Positions 27,330 through 34,243 of a stretch of DNA of 64,000 nt are shown here, piece after piece. Origin of the DNA: a virus; the IMG/VR virus record IMGVR_UViG_3300044632_001003, positions 62,001 through 126,000 of that record. The stretch is one strand, 5' to 3'. The position numbers and the translations under genes were made by a program. The notes beneath the pieces are model-generated. The model ran no database searches and was not told where the DNA came from. It saw only the letters and a program-made list of their open reading frames with translations. Each line of letters begins with the position of its first letter. Position 1 is the first letter of the stretch.

Positions 27330-27676
27330 TGTTCATCATCCCATGGTGCTTTACGATTCATAAGTTCTTTAATTCTTTCCACCACAGCAGGATCTTGTGG
27401 TTCATTGATTCGTCGCACAAGTTCATCATATGCTTCTGCGGATACAATAATCCTTTCTGGTTCTTGTCCCAATCTCAACCTACGTTCTGGACTGATGGTT
27501 ATATTGTAAGGGTCATCATAAGGATAGATGTATTCCTGAAACCAACCAATACTCAAACTCTCCCAGAACTCACCATATCCCCATTCATCACCGTCATCAT
27601 AACAGTCAAGAATATACAGGACATTACGAAATCCATCAAGGAAGATTTCCCATTTTGTTGGGTTTTCAAATCTCAC
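27326..27676 (-). CDS. 116-residue acidic protein
   Basis: A GTG at 27676 overlaps the upstream TGA (GTGA) and is preferred over a longer TTG start. Aromatic-rich middle (CYDDGDEWGYGEFWESLSIGWF). The C-terminus PERIIVSAEAYDELVRRINEP...ERIKELMNRKAPWD resembles the C-terminal part of DUF1778-type antitoxins; similarity by eye only. No toxin-like partner is seen. Confidence 0.55.
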   Translation of the reverse strand: MRFENPTKWEIFLDGFRNVLYILDCYDDGDEWGYGEFWESLSIGWFQEYIYPYDDPYNITISPERRLRLGQEPERIIVSAEAYDELVRRINEPQDPAVVERIKELMNRKAPWDDEQ

Positions 27677-27867
27677 GGCGTTTCGTCGCTCCAATAATAA
27701 CGTAGTTTATCACCATCTGCGTGAATATTCAAGTGGTAAATCTTCTTGTCTTGTGTGTAAATGCCCACCCATAGACTCCGTTCGTTCATACTTTCCAGGT
27801 GAAACATTTCCACCTCTTCCAGTACAATTTCGTCTGGGTTTTCTTCCCACCTTACTAGTTTAGTCAT
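27673..27867 (-). CDS. 64-residue protein
   Basis: TKLVRWEENPDEIVLEEVEMFHLESMNERSLWVGIYTQ with DKIYHLNIHADG: beta-rich and conserved-looking. Unknown function. Confidence 0.6.
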   Translation of the reverse strand: MTKLVRWEENPDEIVLEEVEMFHLESMNERSLWVGIYTQDKKIYHLNIHADGDKLRYYWSDETP

Positions 27868-28040
27868 AAGTCTCTAATGTATCCATAGTTCAGATAGTCC
27901 CAAAACATATTGTGATAATCTTCAAAGTCCCATTCAAGGTCAGTTCCATCATAACTCACAAGGTCCGTCCAAGTTTGATATGCCCACCTCCACATCAATC
28001 TTCTCAACCAGAATTGTTTGATATTGTATGTAAGGTTCAT
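27864..28040 (-). CDS. 58-residue Trp-rich protein
   Basis: ATG at 28040, 4-base overlaps at both ends. NLTYNIKQFWLRRLMWRWAYQTWTDLVSYDG then acidic DLEWDFEDYHNMFW. A basic, aromatic N-terminus with an acidic rest. Unknown function. Confidence 0.6.
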   Translation of the reverse strand: MNLTYNIKQFWLRRLMWRWAYQTWTDLVSYDGTDLEWDFEDYHNMFWDYLNYGYIRDL

Positions 28041-28516
28041 TCTCTCAAACTATCCAACACTTGAAGAATAAAAGCAATCGAGTTAGCATACTCTCGTCCA
28101 TCTTGCCCACCCATTACAATATAAGCAATCTCTTTTTCGGCAAGTTCAATTCTCTCATTTCTGGTGAGTTCTTTGAGTTCAGGACGATACCAATTACCAT
28201 CAGCATCTTGTTTGAAACCAGCATTCAGTTTTTCACGACGCTCTGCTTCTTCAAACATTTCATCGGGGTATGGTTCGCAATCCATTGTTTTTTCTATTTC
28301 AAGTTTAATTTCAGGTGCTTTGGTTCCAAGAGTAAGAGTTTCAAGGGTTGGAGAAGGCATACGGGATGTTTCTTTACCGTTTGTATAGAAGATTAAGTCC
28401 TTGTTCATAAGTTTCCTCAGTTTCTCTTTGCCGTATTCAGTGAGTTCGTGTTTTTTGTTGCGGAGTTCTTCTACTTCTTCTTGGGTGAGATTGACCCAAG
28501 GCATATCATTGTTCAT
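28037..28516 (-). CDS. 159-residue acidic protein
   Basis: ATG at 28516 makes an ATGA overlap with the upstream gene. The N-terminus MNNDMPWVNLTQEEVEEL matches the 28-residue gene at 29873 (MNDDMPWVNLTLTDEEY), so the two share origin. The rest is Glu/Lys-rich and helical. Unknown function. Confidence 0.65.
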   Translation of the reverse strand: MNNDMPWVNLTQEEVEELRNKKHELTEYGKEKLRKLMNKDLIFYTNGKETSRMPSPTLETLTLGTKAPEIKLEIEKTMDCEPYPDEMFEEAERREKLNAGFKQDADGNWYRPELKELTRNERIELAEKEIAYIVMGGQDGREYANSIAFILQVLDSLRE

Positions 28517-28695
28517 TGTTCCCAAGCATAAGATTTCAGAAGTTCGTTGTCCTTCTCCAGTTGCTCTATTCTATCACACAACTCGGTGATAATACAAATC
28601 AAAGAAGGATAGCAAATAGTTTCAGTATCATTCCCATCCTCCATATCAATATAGCGGTGATGGCAAAGTTCTTTGGCAAAGTTGCGTTCAGTCAT
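28513..28695 (-). CDS. 60-residue protein
   Basis: TERNFAKELCHHRYIDMEDGNDTETICYPSLICIITELCDRIEQLEKDNELL: cysteine-rich then a leucine-zipper-like helix. Overlaps both neighbours by 4 bases. Confidence 0.6.
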   Translation of the reverse strand: MTERNFAKELCHHRYIDMEDGNDTETICYPSLICIITELCDRIEQLEKDNELLKSYAWEQ

Positions 28696-29291
28696 CGTAG
28701 CATCCCCTTGATTTTACGCAAACAATCATTAAATCCATCAACAAGCAATTCAGTATCTACATTTTGACTTCCTGCTGCTGATTGTTCTTTCGGCAACCAA
28801 CTCTCCACCAAATCTACAATATCATTACAGGCATCAAAATCATAACCAAGTTCATCCACCAATCTATTAAAAAGCTTTTGTGCTTGGTATTTTTTAATTA
28901 ACCTATTCACAACCTCATCCATCGGTTTTGGATTATCTTTCTCATCCCAATATGCTCTCACATTCCTATAAGGTTCATCAACTACATCATCATACTTCCC
29001 CTTCTTTACATCGTTGAACCATACACCTTCAAGAAGACGATGAGTTTCACCATCACTAATATTAACCATCAGCATACCATCAACAGTATGCTTTCTCTTA
29101 TACCAAGTATGACTCTTATCATTAAATTCATAACGATAATAATTCTCACCATTATAAGAGACAATCTCAAACTTTCCACCAAGTTCAAAGTTCATTCTTG
29201 GTTGAGATTTATGGTTCTCAATCTCTTTGAGGAGTTCAAGTTTCTTTTGAAGCACTTTGATTTCTGCTTTTACTTTTTCAATTTCAGTCAT
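28692..29291 (-). CDS. 199-residue protein with WLPKE domain
   Basis: N-terminal helix (TEIEKVKAEIKVLQKKLELLKEIE), a beta-rich middle (FEIVSYNGENYYRYEFNDKSHTWY), and a C-terminal domain LGYDFDACNDIVDLVESWLPKE...FNDCLRKI. The C-terminal domain is repeated in the separate 54-residue gene at 29956 (LGYSIDCTDEIVDAVEGWLPKE), so one derives from duplication of the other. Unknown function; conserved in cyanophages I believe. Confidence 0.65.
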   Translation of the reverse strand: MTEIEKVKAEIKVLQKKLELLKEIENHKSQPRMNFELGGKFEIVSYNGENYYRYEFNDKSHTWYKRKHTVDGMLMVNISDGETHRLLEGVWFNDVKKGKYDDVVDEPYRNVRAYWDEKDNPKPMDEVVNRLIKKYQAQKLFNRLVDELGYDFDACNDIVDLVESWLPKEQSAAGSQNVDTELLVDGFNDCLRKIKGMLR

Positions 29292-29421
29292 TTTTCTTAT
29301 AAAACTCTATTTTGAGTTGAGTAATGAGTAAATCAACTTTATCTTCAATACGAGTAAGTCGTTCCTCAATCGTATCTATACGATACTCATCAATTGCTTC
29401 TTTTTTTATTTCGTAAATCAT
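29284..29421 (-). CDS. 45-residue coiled-coil peptide
   Basis: ATG at 29421. MIYEIKKEAIDEYRIDTIEERLTRIEDKVDLLI has clear heptads. Overlaps both neighbours. Unknown function. Confidence 0.55.
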   Translation of the reverse strand: MIYEIKKEAIDEYRIDTIEERLTRIEDKVDLLITQLKIEFYKKND

Positions 29422-29876
29422 AGTTTTATAAAGTGAAATTCACCATCTTGTTTTGTTTTACCCCAGAGAAATTCATTTGAATCTATATCATATCCAGCAT
29501 CTCTGGAATAGTAATTAATACCATCAAACTTCAAAAATGTGGAGACATAAGCATTTCTCTTGGGTATGATACAATTATCATTTATACCAATCCAAGAGTT
29601 ATTTACATACTCAAAAACAATCTCACAAGATTTGGTATTTGTAAGATTATTATAAGGTGTCATAATAACATTCTCACCAGACACGGATAATTCCAATGTT
29701 GTTGCCCGATAAGGTTTTTCTTCCCCATCAATATCATACCAACTCTTTGAGTATAACATTCCGTCAGGAAGTTCTTCAAATTTAATATGAATATGTGCCC
29801 AAAGTGATGGACTGTTAAATGCTTGCTGTTGGTTAGAATAATTACCAATCAATTTTACTTTGAAATCTTCAATCAT
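29418..29876 (-). CDS. 152-residue protein
   Basis: Beta-rich sequence: MIEDFKVKLIGNYSNQQQAFNSPSLWAHIHIKFEELPDGMLYSKSW..., then an EIVFEYVNNSWIGINDNC segment. Related in style to the protein at 44974 (PFTFDELPDGHLYDQ versus KFEELPDGMLYSK), which points to a shared CpeT-like or lipocalin-like small beta-barrel fold; this is a guess from the ELPDG-LY motif. Confidence 0.6.
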   Translation of the reverse strand: MIEDFKVKLIGNYSNQQQAFNSPSLWAHIHIKFEELPDGMLYSKSWYDIDGEEKPYRATTLELSVSGENVIMTPYNNLTNTKSCEIVFEYVNNSWIGINDNCIIPKRNAYVSTFLKFDGINYYSRDAGYDIDSNEFLWGKTKQDGEFHFIKL

Positions 29877-29959
29877 AAGGCATCCTCCTCCACAGGAAAT
29901 AGGTTAGCATACTCTTCATCAGTCAGTGTGAGATTGACCCACGGCATATCATCGTTCAT
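29873..29959 (-). CDS. 28-residue peptide with MNDDMPWVNLT start
   Basis: Too short for most gene finders but with ATGA overlaps at its 3' end and near its 5' end. N-terminus shared with the protein at 28037 and C-terminus (LTLTDEEYANLFPVEE) shared with the end of the protein at 30588 (LTLTDEEYDEMFPYEE). It may be a deletion remnant or a real mini-gene. Confidence 0.4.
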   Translation of the reverse strand: MNDDMPWVNLTLTDEEYANLFPVEEDAL

Positions 29960-30120
29960 CGTAGTTTCTCCCGCATAAGTTTCAGACACTCGTTCCATTT
30001 ATAAGAGTTAGTATCGTGTTCTTTCGGCAACCAACCTTCTACGGCATCCACAATCTCATCGGTGCAGTCAATACTATACCCCAAGTCATCCCGTATAATG
30101 TCCCAGAGTTTTCTAGTCAT
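29956..30120 (-). CDS. 54-residue WLPKE protein
   Basis: ATG at 30120. RKLWDIIRDDLGYSIDCTDEIVDAVEGWLPKEHD...WNECLKLM is a stand-alone copy of the C-terminal domain of the protein at 28692. Unknown function. Confidence 0.65.
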   Translation of the reverse strand: MTRKLWDIIRDDLGYSIDCTDEIVDAVEGWLPKEHDTNSYKWNECLKLMREKLR

Positions 30121-30340
30121 TGGTCTTGGAGCATCTCCCAGTATTATAACCCGTCATATATGCGGAATGCAACCACTTGGTCATCAAATCCTTACGAGTA
30201 TTCACATCTTCTACTTCGCAATCACCGAAAAAATATTCACTACGAAGTGAAAAACCACCATAAAGGTCGTGAAACCATTTCTGAAATGCGACTTCGGCAG
30301 TATCTTCCCATTCCCATTCTGATGTAGGATGTTCAGTCAT
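30113..30340 (-). CDS. 75-residue acidic protein
   Basis: TEHPTSEWEWEDTAEVAFQKWFHDLYGGFSL...WLHSAYMTGYNTGR. The A.F..W..A...GYN type C-terminal pattern is common in small phage proteins. Unknown function. Confidence 0.6.
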   Translation of the reverse strand: MTEHPTSEWEWEDTAEVAFQKWFHDLYGGFSLRSEYFFGDCEVEDVNTRKDLMTKWLHSAYMTGYNTGRCSKTND

Positions 30341-30591
30341 TTCAGTTCCTCTTCATCTTGCTCAATCTGAAAGATAGCATTTAGAAACTCCAGACCATAC
30401 TTACCCACGACCCAGGCATCTTTATCCTCAAAGAACCGATCACCAATAGTCCACATATCATAATACTCTTTACCTTTATTGAAGAAGGCAATCACATAAC
30501 AATACTCTTTGCCTTCACATTTATGCCACCTAACGAGTTCATACTTGTTGTTGACTTCGCACCAACGGAACTCTATGTTACGAAACCTCAT
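30337..30591 (-). CDS. 84-residue protein
   Basis: RFRNIEFRWCEVNNKYELVRWHKCEGKEYCYVIAFFNKGKEYYDMWTIGDRF: beta-rich with three cysteines and aromatic residues. A conserved-looking cyanophage protein without known function. Confidence 0.65.
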   Translation of the reverse strand: MRFRNIEFRWCEVNNKYELVRWHKCEGKEYCYVIAFFNKGKEYYDMWTIGDRFFEDKDAWVVGKYGLEFLNAIFQIEQDEEELK

Positions 30592-30764
30592 TCTTCTTCC
30601 TCTTCATAAGGGAACATTTCATCATACTCTTCATCAGTCAGAGTAAGATACTGAACATCAGCATTTTTGTGTTCTTCGGCATACACCAACTGATAGTGAG
30701 CAAAACTGCTTTCAGAAGTGCTGGCGTATTCTAAAAGACCATCAACAAAGCATAGGTAGTTCAT
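30588..30764 (-). CDS. 58-residue protein
   Basis: ATG at 30764 overlaps the upstream TAA. MNYLCFVDGLLEYASTSESSFAHYQLVYAEEHKN then LTLTDEEYDEMFPYEEEEE. The C-terminal motif is shared with the 28-residue gene at 29873. Confidence 0.6.
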   Translation of the reverse strand: MNYLCFVDGLLEYASTSESSFAHYQLVYAEEHKNADVQYLTLTDEEYDEMFPYEEEEE

Positions 30765-30958
30765 TAGAGCACCTCCCAATCACATTCCCAGAAGTCGTTG
30801 ATATTCACCCAGAAGAAGTATTTCTGGTTCTCTGATGCGAGAAACAGCATACCATCACCCTTATCCTGCTCCACAATACAGATAGGGTTGTTGTCCATCA
30901 TATTCGCAAGGCGGTTCTTAGCCTTCTTGCTTTTGGGTCTGACTGTTACTCTTCTCAT
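30764..30958 (-). CDS. 64-residue basic/beta protein
   Basis: RRVTVRPKSKKAKNRLANMMDNNPICIVEQDKGDGMLFLASENQKYFFWVN: very basic N-terminus then a beta hairpin. T4-like cyanophages carry similar 'M.N...V...QG....V.S.N..Y..WV' proteins. Unknown function. Confidence 0.65.
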   Translation of the reverse strand: MRRVTVRPKSKKAKNRLANMMDNNPICIVEQDKGDGMLFLASENQKYFFWVNINDFWECDWEVL

Positions 30959-31175
30959 TTTGAATCTCCAGTTTCAGTTTGCGAATACCAGTAATAAAGT
31001 AAGCAAAGTCACGGGATTCAGTCACCCGTTTTTCTTCACCACATACACCACACTTACCATTCCAGACAGATGAACAACCGACTGAATAGACACCATACTT
31101 TTGCCCACAATCCATACAGGTTGTGCCTGTCTGCTCAAGGCGTTTGAGTAGTGCCTTCTTCTCTTTGAGGGTCAT
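30918..31175 (-). CDS. Small zinc-finger protein, 85 residues
   Basis: C20-x2-C23, C34 and C42-x2-C45 make a zinc-ribbon-like site, followed by a helix and a Gln/Lys-rich tail. First gene after the TATAAT module at 31197-31202. A possible nucleic-acid or protein-binding factor. Confidence 0.65.
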   Translation of the reverse strand: MTLKEKKALLKRLEQTGTTCMDCGQKYGVYSVGCSSVWNGKCGVCGEEKRVTESRDFAYFITGIRKLKLEIQNEKSNSQTQKQEG

Positions 31176-31196
31176 AGGGGCGTTTCAGATATGAAT

Positions 31197-31202
31197 ATTA
31201 TA
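31197..31202 (-). promoter_or_regulatory. TATAAT promoter module
   Basis: Minus-strand TTTATAATATTC, 22 bases before ATG at 31175. Confidence 0.45.
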
Positions 31203-31207
31203 AAGCA

Positions 31208-31645
31208 TCAGGAGGCGTCTTCAACGTCCTCTGTGCCAGTTTCGGAAGTGTCCTCGTCAGGCAACTCCTCATCTAAATCCACACCGTCCAATACTTCATC
31301 TGACCATTCTTTTACTCTTTCCAACACTTCATCCATAGAATATGTTTCTACTTTACCAAGCTCAACGTCTTCTACCATTTGTAAAAGATATTCCAGAAAC
31401 TCTTTGGGATAACATTCATCTTCACCAAGAGAAGACCAGAACCAATCTCTACATTCTTCTTCTGGATCTTCTACTGTTCTGGGGAGAGCATAGTTATCAT
31501 AGTTGGAAGTCATCAGGTCAGCCCAGATGCGAAATGTGATTCGCATACTCTGCCATCCAGTCATCCAACAATGACCAATCCAATACTCCCACCAGTTCAA
31601 GGTGGTTTTCTTTTTATCAGTTCCTTTAAGTGCTTTACTAAACAT
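31208..31645 (-). CDS. 145-residue acidic protein
   Basis: ATG at 31645 shares a base with the upstream TGA. Trp-rich N-terminus (NWWEYWIGHCWMTGW), then a strongly acidic C-terminus (DGVDLDEELPDEDTSETGTEDVEDAS). Its 3' end carries another GTGCCAGTTT hairpin half-repeat. Unknown function. Confidence 0.6.
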   Translation of the reverse strand: MFSKALKGTDKKKTTLNWWEYWIGHCWMTGWQSMRITFRIWADLMTSNYDNYALPRTVEDPEEECRDWFWSSLGEDECYPKEFLEYLLQMVEDVELGKVETYSMDEVLERVKEWSDEVLDGVDLDEELPDEDTSETGTEDVEDAS

Positions 31646-31944
31646 CAGCACTCATCCATTCCAAGATATTCAGTTTCCTTTTCATCCACTTCTTTCATAT
31701 AGTCCCAGTTCCAAGTCCTAGAAAGAACATCAATATCAAATCCAAACTTATATGCCCAGAACAGAATACCTAAAAGACCATTGCTTCCCATTGTAATTTG
31801 AAGATAAGGTGAAGATGGGTAGTCATTCCAACTTACAGAAAACTGAAACAGAGACCACTGATACTTTTTGGGTCTGATGTTCAGGATCTGGACATATACT
31901 TCGTGTCCAAAGTCATAGCGATGCTTGAATTGAATTAGGTTCAT
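31645..31944 (-). CDS. 99-residue protein
   Basis: NLIQFKHRYDFGHEVYVQILNIRPKKYQWSLFQFSVSWNDYPSSPYLQITMGSNGLLGILFWAYKFGFDIDVL: beta-rich, and conserved in cyanophages as far as I recognise. Unknown function. Confidence 0.65.
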   Translation of the reverse strand: MNLIQFKHRYDFGHEVYVQILNIRPKKYQWSLFQFSVSWNDYPSSPYLQITMGSNGLLGILFWAYKFGFDIDVLSRTWNWDYMKEVDEKETEYLGMDEC

Positions 31945-32135
31945 TGTGTGAGTTCCTCTGCGAGTTGTAGCATGTCATTAACATCCAAAACTGTTAGTCC
32001 CATTTGGGCATTATAAGCCTTTACAGACTGTGTTGCAAGAGAAAGAATTGCTGCAACTAATTTTTCTTCAGTATCAGCACCAGAGTTTCGTGCTTCCCAT
32101 ATTGCATTCATAAATGCTTGTGCTCGATCCGTCAT
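31941..32135 (-). CDS. 64-residue helical protein
   Basis: TDRAQAFMNAIWEARNSGADTEEKLVAAILSLATQSVKAYNAQ. Typical small helical phage protein. Overlaps both neighbours by 4 bases. Confidence 0.65.
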   Translation of the reverse strand: MTDRAQAFMNAIWEARNSGADTEEKLVAAILSLATQSVKAYNAQMGLTVLDVNDMLQLAEELTQ

Positions 32136-32434
32136 TTATAATCATCTCCGTATTCAATATTAGAGTCTGCGTTCATAAGTTCTACAGTAGTTTGATATCC
32201 CTGTGCTACTGTAACTTCGTGTTGAATCGCAATATCACGAAGTGCTTCTACATCATATTCATGAGCAGTAATCCAACTAAATCCTTTACCAAAAGTATTA
32301 TCAGGATTCACGATGTACCAGTGACAGGCAGTGTCGGGAACAAACACGGAACATTTAGTCCAGTCATTGTCCCACTGAGGAACCTGAACAAAAGAGAGTG
32401 CCGCAAAGATGAAACCAAGAAAACTAAAAATCAT
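32132..32434 (-). CDS. Exported 100-residue protein
   Basis: Signal-peptide-like start MIFSFLGFIFAALSFVQV, then a two-cysteine mature domain (KCSVFVPDTACHWY) with a long acidic C-terminus. Probably periplasmic. Unknown function. Confidence 0.6.
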   Translation of the reverse strand: MIFSFLGFIFAALSFVQVPQWDNDWTKCSVFVPDTACHWYIVNPDNTFGKGFSWITAHEYDVEALRDIAIQHEVTVAQGYQTTVELMNADSNIEYGDDYK

Positions 32435-32607
32435 TGTTCCTTAACAACACAAGATGTAGTGCATTTAAGGTCACCAGAAGAACCAGAGACCGTAGATGTA
32501 TGGTGTGGGGTCTTTTCTGGTGTAAGATTATAAGACACCAATAGACCTACAGCAAATCCAATAACGGGCAAACAAACGTGAAGTAAAAAAGAATTACGAG
32601 TCCGCAT
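32431..32607 (-). CDS. 58-residue membrane protein
   Basis: ATG at 32607. RTRNSFLLHVCLPVIGFAVGLLVSYNL is one transmembrane span, followed by a Ser/Thr-rich tail with two cysteines. Next to an exported protein gene; an envelope role is possible. Confidence 0.55.
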   Translation of the reverse strand: MRTRNSFLLHVCLPVIGFAVGLLVSYNLTPEKTPHHTSTVSGSSGDLKCTTSCVVKEQ

Positions 32608-32779
32608 TAGTATCCTCAAAGTCAAACCATTCATAAAGAGAGTTCATCGCACCATCCACCACACAATCAACCACAGCATCTTCGTGTGGATTCTCTACGT
32701 GTTTATGAGCACGGTTGTATCCATAACGGACACCTTCTTCCAATGCCATTTCCAATACCTTACGGAAGTTGGGTTTCAT
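32594..32779 (-). CDS. 61-residue protein
   Basis: MKPNFRKVLEMALEEGVRYGYNRAHKHVENPHEDAVVDCVVDGAMNSLYEWFD: the G....GYNRAHKH motif followed by an acidic helix is common in T4-like cyanophage small proteins. Unknown function. Confidence 0.65.
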   Translation of the reverse strand: MKPNFRKVLEMALEEGVRYGYNRAHKHVENPHEDAVVDCVVDGAMNSLYEWFDFEDTNADS

Positions 32780-32780
32780 A

Positions 32781-32984
32781 TCAATAAGGAAGAGATTTCA
32801 GACCATCCAGAACTTCCTGAAAGCGTTCAGCACGACTCTTGTGGTGCTCCACATTCTCCTCAAGCACACTCACAATATCGTCCAGGACAACATCCAGAGA
32901 CGCATCGGTATCAAAGTATTGTTGGATTGCTTCGGCAAGATACCGCCGCCGACTCCATTCCATACTATAAGGTTTGTAGTCCAT
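32781..32984 (-). CDS. 67-residue helical protein
   Basis: ATG at 32984, 22 bases after a consensus TATAAT. MDYKPYSMEWSRRRYLAEAIQQYFDTDASLDVVLDDIVSVLEEN is mostly helical. First gene of the run read from the strongest promoter in this region. Confidence 0.65.
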   Translation of the reverse strand: MDYKPYSMEWSRRRYLAEAIQQYFDTDASLDVVLDDIVSVLEENVEHHKSRAERFQEVLDGLKSLPY

Positions 32985-33006
32985 AATAATGGGTGTATAT
33001 GGGTGT

Positions 33007-33035
33007 ATTATAGGGTATTTACTACGGGTTGTCAA
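33007..33035 (-). promoter_or_regulatory. Consensus sigma70 promoter (TTGACA-N17-TATAAT)
   Basis: Perfect -35 (33030-33035) and -10 (33007-33012) with 17-base spacing, immediately after a terminator hairpin. Likely an early promoter for the leftward small-gene run. Confidence 0.85.
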
Positions 33036-33037
33036 GA

Positions 33038-33066
33038 CTAAAACGGGGGGATTTCTCCCCCCAATA
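33038..33066 (-). terminator. Intrinsic terminator GGGGGG-AGAAAT-CCCCCC-GTTTT
   Basis: Six-base G/C stem with a short U-run on the minus strand, directly after the gene ending at 33069 and before the consensus promoter. Confidence 0.7.
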
Positions 33067-33068
33067 AC

Positions 33069-33251
33069 TCAATGTGAATGATCTAACAAACTTCTACATA
33101 TCCTTTTACACACTTGTTTTTCATCATCACATTCAATCAGACAATTAAAATAATCATTAACTAAATCCAATTCATCATTGCATCGATCTACAGTTTCTTC
33201 AAAATGGTTCCATTCAGCCAGTTGATTGTAAGAAATTAAGTTGTGCATAAT
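33069..33251 (-). CDS. 60-residue acidic protein
   Basis: ATG at 33251 has a strong Shine-Dalgarno (GGAGG, 5 bases upstream). HNLISYNQLAEWNHFEETVDRCNDELDLVNDYFNCLIECDDEKQVCKRIC: four cysteines, acidic helices. Followed by a terminator. Unknown function. Confidence 0.65.
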   Translation of the reverse strand: MMHNLISYNQLAEWNHFEETVDRCNDELDLVNDYFNCLIECDDEKQVCKRICRSLLDHSH

Positions 33252-33297
33252 AACCTCCATGCACAAAGAACATCATAATAATGGAGTTTTCGCTCAT
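33214..33297 (-). CDS. Possible 27-residue leader peptide
   Basis: ATG at 33297 has a good Shine-Dalgarno (GAGAGGTGAT), and the frame contains the start region of the next gene. It could be a translated leader or chance. Listed with low confidence. Confidence 0.25.
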   Translation of the reverse strand: MSENSIIMMFFVHGGYYAQLNFLQSTG

Positions 33298-33390
33298 TTG
33301 TATCACCTCTCATATTGTAACACTATCTAGACAAATTATGTTCAGATAATAACATTTCCGCAACAAAAATTTATGCCTACGAGTTTATAC

Positions 33391-33534
33391 TTACTCTTCT
33401 TCAAGTTCTGCCAGATAATCAATCCACCACTGAGGATCTTTTTGCATCTTCCAGTTGGGAACCTCTTTACCGTGCTCAAAATACCATTTCCAGATTGCTT
33501 CGTCAATCACTTCAGCAATCTCAATCCTCTTCAT
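33391..33534 (-). CDS. 47-residue protein
   Basis: ATG at 33534 is chosen to limit overlap with the upstream gene (a start at 33606 is also possible). KRIEIAEVIDEAIWKWYFEHGKEVPNWKMQ: helix and Trp-rich, with an acidic end. Unknown function. Confidence 0.55.
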   Translation of the reverse strand: MKRIEIAEVIDEAIWKWYFEHGKEVPNWKMQKDPQWWIDYLAELEEE

Positions 33535-33712
33535 TCTCACCATCAACGTCTCCATATGGGTTTTCCACATAGGGTCCGTGCTCTCGTTTGGAATCTTCTC
33601 GGACATAATTGACTTCTGATACGCTAGAGGACAACCAGACAGACACTTTCATTATAAGATATATAACCGCCAGTGGAAGAAAACAAAGTGAAAGTATTAC
33701 AGCGTGTTTCAT
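33521..33712 (-). CDS. 63-residue single-span membrane protein
   Basis: MKHAVILSLCFLPLAVIYLIMKVSVWL is a membrane span; the tail is polar and acidic. Unknown function. Confidence 0.6.
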   Translation of the reverse strand: MKHAVILSLCFLPLAVIYLIMKVSVWLSSSVSEVNYVREDSKREHGPYVENPYGDVDGENEED

Positions 33713-33924
33713 TCTTCTATCTCAAAACACTTTTCAAACTTATCCCTCAACTCATTAAGTTTCGTTTGCTCTTGAAACTCCATAATATGTGCATTGATTT
33801 CTTTTTCTGCTTCAGTGAATTCCATACGATACTTTTGTTTAATATCAATCAAGCGCACCATATCCATATAGTGCTCTGGACTTTTATTAACAAACTCTTC
33901 GTAAGTCAATCCCGAGTCCTCCAA
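33709..33924 (-). CDS. 71-residue helical protein
   Basis: EDSGLTYEEFVNKSPEHYMDMVRLIDIKQKYRMEFTEAEKEINAHIMEF is acidic and coiled-coil-like. Overlaps the upstream gene by 19 bases. Unknown function. Confidence 0.6.
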   Translation of the reverse strand: MEDSGLTYEEFVNKSPEHYMDMVRLIDIKQKYRMEFTEAEKEINAHIMEFQEQTKLNELRDKFEKCFEIEE

Positions 33925-34223
33925 TCGGTTTCGTCTTCATCACGTTTAAACCAATCATGCAGTTCATCTGGGCTGTCAAAACCTCTTCTACCAAATCTTT
34001 CGTGCCCTAAACCACCAATATCCATTGAGTTTAGAAAATCATCCATTTCGTCCATATTAGGATTTTCTGCTTTACGTCTTGCCTGACGGAGCATTGTACC
34101 AGCAGAGCGATTTGCTTTCGCAAGTTTCTCTGCCCAAATCATATCTTCAAGACTCACTTCTTCGTGAAGGACAATCTTTTCACAGATTGCTTCTAACCGA
34201 AGACGATATTGTGTAGATAACAT
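33906..34223 (-). CDS. 105-residue helical protein
   Basis: LSTQYRLRLEAICEKIVLHEEVSLEDMIWAEKLAKANRSAGTMLRQARRKA: the 'R..IC..I...E.VSLEDM.WAEKLA.ANR.A..ML..ARR' pattern is one I recognise from T4-like cyanophage genomes. Preceded by a CTAAATA late box. Function unknown. Confidence 0.7.
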   Translation of the reverse strand: MLSTQYRLRLEAICEKIVLHEEVSLEDMIWAEKLAKANRSAGTMLRQARRKAENPNMDEMDDFLNSMDIGGLGHERFGRRGFDSPDELHDWFKRDEDETDWRTRD

Positions 34224-34243
34224 ATCTTTCTCCAGATATAGGG

